A DNA stretch of 9,331 nt from Methylococcales bacterium (lineage in GTDB: Bacteria; Pseudomonadota; Gammaproteobacteria; Methylococcales; Methylomonadaceae): NCBI GenBank assembly GCA_023146575.1, contig JAGLBU010000030.1:1-9331 (forward strand), given 5' to 3'. Positions 7,377-9,331 of this stretch are shown here, piece after piece. Both the position numbers and the translations under genes were made by a program. Below the pieces are notes generated by a model. The model had not been told where the DNA came from. It saw nothing but the letters and a program-made list of their open reading frames with translations, and did no database searches. Position 1 is the first letter of the stretch; each line of letters starts with the position of its first letter.

Positions 7377-7392
7377 TGGCGCGAAAAATGCT
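7377..7392 (+). promoter_or_regulatory. Sigma54 (-24/-12) promoter of hcp
   Basis: TGGCGCGAAAAATGCT has the invariant GG (7378-7379) and GC (7390-7391) separated by exactly ten bases, and agrees with TGGCACG-N4-TTGCW at nearly every informative position; the deviations are G for A at the fifth base and A for the first T of TTGC. Transcription is expected near 7403, giving a leader of about 76 bases. Its location between a NorR gene and hcp, downstream of two NorR-type sites, strongly supports function. Confidence 0.82.
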
Positions 7393-7465
7393 TTTACTCA
7401 ACGTAATGCCTGATTACACTCACAATAAAAATCGAGCATTCATCAACATCCTTCAAATAATAAAA

Positions 7466-7470
7466 AGAGG
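7466..7470 (+). promoter_or_regulatory. Ribosome binding site of hcp
   Basis: AGAGG lies eight bases before the ATG at 7479, fixing the hcp start. The resulting N-terminus MFCYQC matches the conserved Hcp start. Confidence 0.75.
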
Positions 7471-7478
7471 TTTTTACT

Positions 7479-9140
7479 ATGTTCTGTTATCAATGTGATC
7501 AAACAACTCGTTCAGACAGTGGTGATGGCTGTGCTACCGATCAAGGCGTTTGTGGCAAAGATTCCACCACCTCCGATTTACAAGATTTATTGGTCTATGC
7601 CCTTAAAGGGATTGCTCAATATTCAAAACGCGCACGCGATCTTGATAAAACCGATACAGCCGCCGATGCGTTTATTTTATATGGGTTATTTACGACTTTA
7701 ACCAATGTTAATTTTAACGCCGCACGTTTTGTCGAATTAATTCATGAAGCGGTTGAGGTTCGGGATCGCGTTAAAAAATTATACGAAACAGCCGCCGTTG
7801 ATCGACAACAAACCCCTGAGATTTTAAAAGGGGCAGCCAGTTTTACCCCAGCGGACAATCAAGAAGATTTACTCACCCAAGCAAAATGGGGGGCTATTAC
7901 CGATGGTCGTGATGCGGTAGGTGATGATGTGGTAGGCCTTCGTGCCATGATTCTTTATGGCTTAAAAGGCACGGCTGCTTATGCTTATCACGCTTATGTT
8001 CTAGGTTATGAAGATGACAGCGTTTATGCAGGTATTGCTAAAAGCTTAGACTATATTGCGAGCAATCCAACCGATGGCAATGAATTATTGACCGCGAATA
8101 TGGAAGTAGGGTCAATTAATTTAACCGTTATGGAAATGCTGGATGCCGCTAACACAGGCAGTTTTGGTGAACAATCGCCTGCACAAGCACGTATTACCCC
8201 CGTCAAAGGCAAAGCCATTTTAGTCAGTGGTCATGATTTAAAAGATTTGGTGGAATTGTTAGAGCAAACCAAAGACAAAGGCATTAACATTTATACTCAT
8301 GGTGAAATGTTACCTGCCCATGCCTATCCAAAATTACGTGCTTATCCACATCTTGTTGGAAACTATGGTGGTGCGTGGCAAAATCAAAATGAAGAATTTG
8401 CGAAATTTCCAGGGCCAATTTTGATGACCTCAAACTGTTTGATCGAACCAAAAGGCTCGTATAAACAACGTATTTTTACTGCAGGGCCTGTGGGTTGGCA
8501 AGGTGTACGGCATTTAGAGGATCACAGCTTTGCACCTTTAATTCAAATCGCCGCCGCCATGCCAGGGTTTAAACAAGACGTAGAAGAAAAATCGGTGACC
8601 GTAGGCTTTGGTCGTCATGCGGTCTTAGGCGTTGCCGATAAGGTTGTCGAAGCTGTTAAAAGTGGTGCAATTAGTCACTTCTTTTTGATTGGAGGCTGTG
8701 ATGGTGCAGCCCCTGGGCGTAATTATTACACCGAACTCGCTGAAAAAACCCCCGATGATAGCGTTATCTTAACCCTAGGCTGTGGTAAATACCGTTTTCA
8801 TGAACAAGATTTTGGCGATATTGGCGGCATTCCACGTGTATTAGATATTGGTCAGTGTAACGATACCTATTCTGCGATTAAAATTGCCAGTGCCTTAGCC
8901 GAGGCTTTTGAAACCGATGTCAACAGTTTGCCACTCTCTTTCATGGTATCTTGGTTTGAACAAAAAGCGGTGGCGATTTTATTAACGCTGCTGTCATTAG
9001 GCATTCGAGGCATTCATTTAGGCCCCACTCTTCCCGCTTTTATTACCCCCAGCGTACTGGCTATTTTAGTGGATAAATTTGATCTTAAAACCAACGGTGA
9101 CCCTGCCAGCGATATTGCCGATGCGTTAAAAGTCGCCTAA
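7479..9140 (+). CDS. hcp: Hybrid cluster protein Hcp (hydroxylamine reductase / NO reductase)
   Basis: The 553-residue product is full length and closely matches enterobacterial Hcp (about 550 residues). The N-terminal cysteines Cys3, Cys6, Cys18 and Cys25 have spacing C-x2-C-x11-C-x6-C, the class II arrangement that in E. coli holds a [2Fe-2S] cluster rather than the [4Fe-4S] of clostridial and Desulfovibrio forms. The hybrid Fe-S-O cluster ligands are all present: His252 (SGHDL), Glu276 (THGEMLPAH), Cys320 (TSNC), Cys407 (GGCDGA, the persulfide cysteine), Cys435 (GCGKYRF), Cys460 (GQCND) and Glu494, with Lys496 in WFEQK. Hcp is cytoplasmic and anaerobic; it reduces hydroxylamine in vitro and acts as a high-affinity NO reductase and protein S-nitrosylase in E. 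coli. It needs a reductase partner, and the next gene starts like one. Transcription is predicted from the sigma54 promoter under divergently encoded NorR. Confidence 0.97.
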   Translation: MFCYQCDQTTRSDSGDGCATDQGVCGKDSTTSDLQDLLVYALKGIAQYSKRARDLDKTDTAADAFILYGLFTTLTNVNFNAARFVELIHEAVEVRDRVKKLYETAAVDRQQTPEILKGAASFTPADNQEDLLTQAKWGAITDGRDAVGDDVVGLRAMILYGLKGTAAYAYHAYVLGYEDDSVYAGIAKSLDYIASNPTDGNELLTANMEVGSINLTVMEMLDAANTGSFGEQSPAQARITPVKGKAILVSGHDLKDLVELLEQTKDKGINIYTHGEMLPAHAYPKLRAYPHLVGNYGGAWQNQNEEFAKFPGPILMTSNCLIEPKGSYKQRIFTAGPVGWQGVRHLEDHSFAPLIQIAAAMPGFKQDVEEKSVTVGFGRHAVLGVADKVVEAVKSGAISHFFLIGGCDGAAPGRNYYTELAEKTPDDSVILTLGCGKYRFHEQDFGDIGGIPRVLDIGQCNDTYSAIKIASALAEAFETDVNSLPLSFMVSWFEQKAVAILLTLLSLGIRGIHLGPTLPAFITPSVLAILVDKFDLKTNGDPASDIADALKVA

Positions 9141-9157
9141 TGTAATCAAGCTGTTTT

Positions 9158-9196
9158 TTAAATAGGGGGTGAGTTTTTTGGCTTGCCCTTATTTAA
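9158..9196 (+). other. Stem-loop between hcp and the downstream reductase gene
   Basis: TTAAATAGGGG (9158-9168) pairs with CCCTTATTTAA (9186-9196), with one G-U. The intervening GTGAG and CTTG can extend the stem if one G is bulged, leaving a loop of about eight bases rich in T. No uninterrupted T-run follows directly (TTTAACAAGG, then six T from 9207), so it is not a textbook terminator. It may stabilise the hcp mRNA or reduce read-through into the next gene. Confidence 0.45.
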
Positions 9197-9239
9197 TTTA
9201 ACAAGGTTTTTTCTTAATCTAACAAGCGCAAATATTACT

Positions 9240-9331
9240 ATGAGTTATTCGATTACGTTAACGACATCAGACCAAAAAACATTTCAATTTAACGGCGAGG
9301 ATGAGCAAAATATTCAAGAGGCGGCTGAAAA
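9240..9331 (+). CDS. Probable [2Fe-2S] ferredoxin-domain oxidoreductase (N-terminus only; Hcp reductase candidate)
   Basis: Thirty codons from the ATG at 9240 encode MSYSITLTTSDQKTFQFNGE and then DEQNIQEAAE before the window ends. The pattern of two beta strands, an acidic turn and a helix beginning NIQEAAE is that of the start of plant-type [2Fe-2S] ferredoxin domains, as at the N-terminus of MmoC- or BenC-like ferredoxin-flavin reductases. The cysteine motif would come just beyond the edge, so the assignment rests on fold pattern and on position 99 bp after hcp, where many bacteria keep the reductase (hcr) that feeds Hcp electrons. E. coli Hcr has its ferredoxin domain at the C-terminus, so this gene may be a differently arranged or non-orthologous partner. 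No clear Shine-Dalgarno precedes the ATG. Confidence 0.55.
   Translation, partial: MSYSITLTTSDQKTFQFNGEDEQNIQEAAE

Noticed and set aside
5731..7403. 12-base match TTTTACTCAACG near the norR stop and near the hcp start site
   Set aside because: One 12-base match is expected by chance in a window of this size and the two copies have no common context.
7282..7478. FNR-type box (TTGAT-N4-ATCAA) upstream of hcp
   Set aside because: TTGAT at 7283-7287 has no partner half-site at the right distance, and it lies at the norR start.

Overview
The window reads as chromosome of an AT-rich gammaproteobacterium (about 40% GC by eye). The NorR, Hcp, RimI and family-4 uracil-DNA glycosylase sequences are all of gammaproteobacterial type. 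A methanotroph-like or related free-living lineage is possible, because the protein starting at the right edge looks like a ferredoxin-type reductase, but nothing here proves the taxon. No mobile element, CRISPR array, tRNA or rRNA is visible. Coding density is high; the longest stretch without a gene is the 197 bp between norR and hcp.

Left part (1-1543, all minus strand): the N-terminal half of a low-molecular-weight protein-tyrosine phosphatase runs off the left edge. Next come rimI (ribosomal protein S18 alanine N-acetyltransferase) and a family-4 [4Fe-4S] uracil-DNA glycosylase. The glycosylase stop and the rimI start share an ATGA, so these two are translationally coupled.

Middle (1599-5684, minus strand): one very large gene encodes an exported, multi-pass membrane protein of 1361 residues with no function I can name. 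It appears to consist of two related halves. Each half has a signal-like hydrophobic segment, a cysteine pair, a beta-rich extracytoplasmic region and a cluster of membrane spans. It lies 52 bp downstream of norR with its own very strong ribosome binding site and a possible promoter.

Right part (5737-9331): a divergent nitric-oxide response locus. norR (minus strand) encodes a GAF/AAA+/Fis sigma54 activator. The plus-strand partner hcp encodes the hybrid cluster protein and is followed by the start of a likely [2Fe-2S] ferredoxin-domain reductase. The norR-hcp spacer holds a well-formed sigma54 -24/-12 element and two GT-N7-AC NorR-type sites upstream of it. The simplest model is that NO binds the iron in the NorR GAF domain, NorR activates sigma54 polymerase at hcp, and Hcp plus the reductase remove NO or repair nitrosative damage. 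The NorR sites also flank the likely norR promoter, which would allow autorepression. NorR carries GAFSGA instead of the usual GAFTGA loop.
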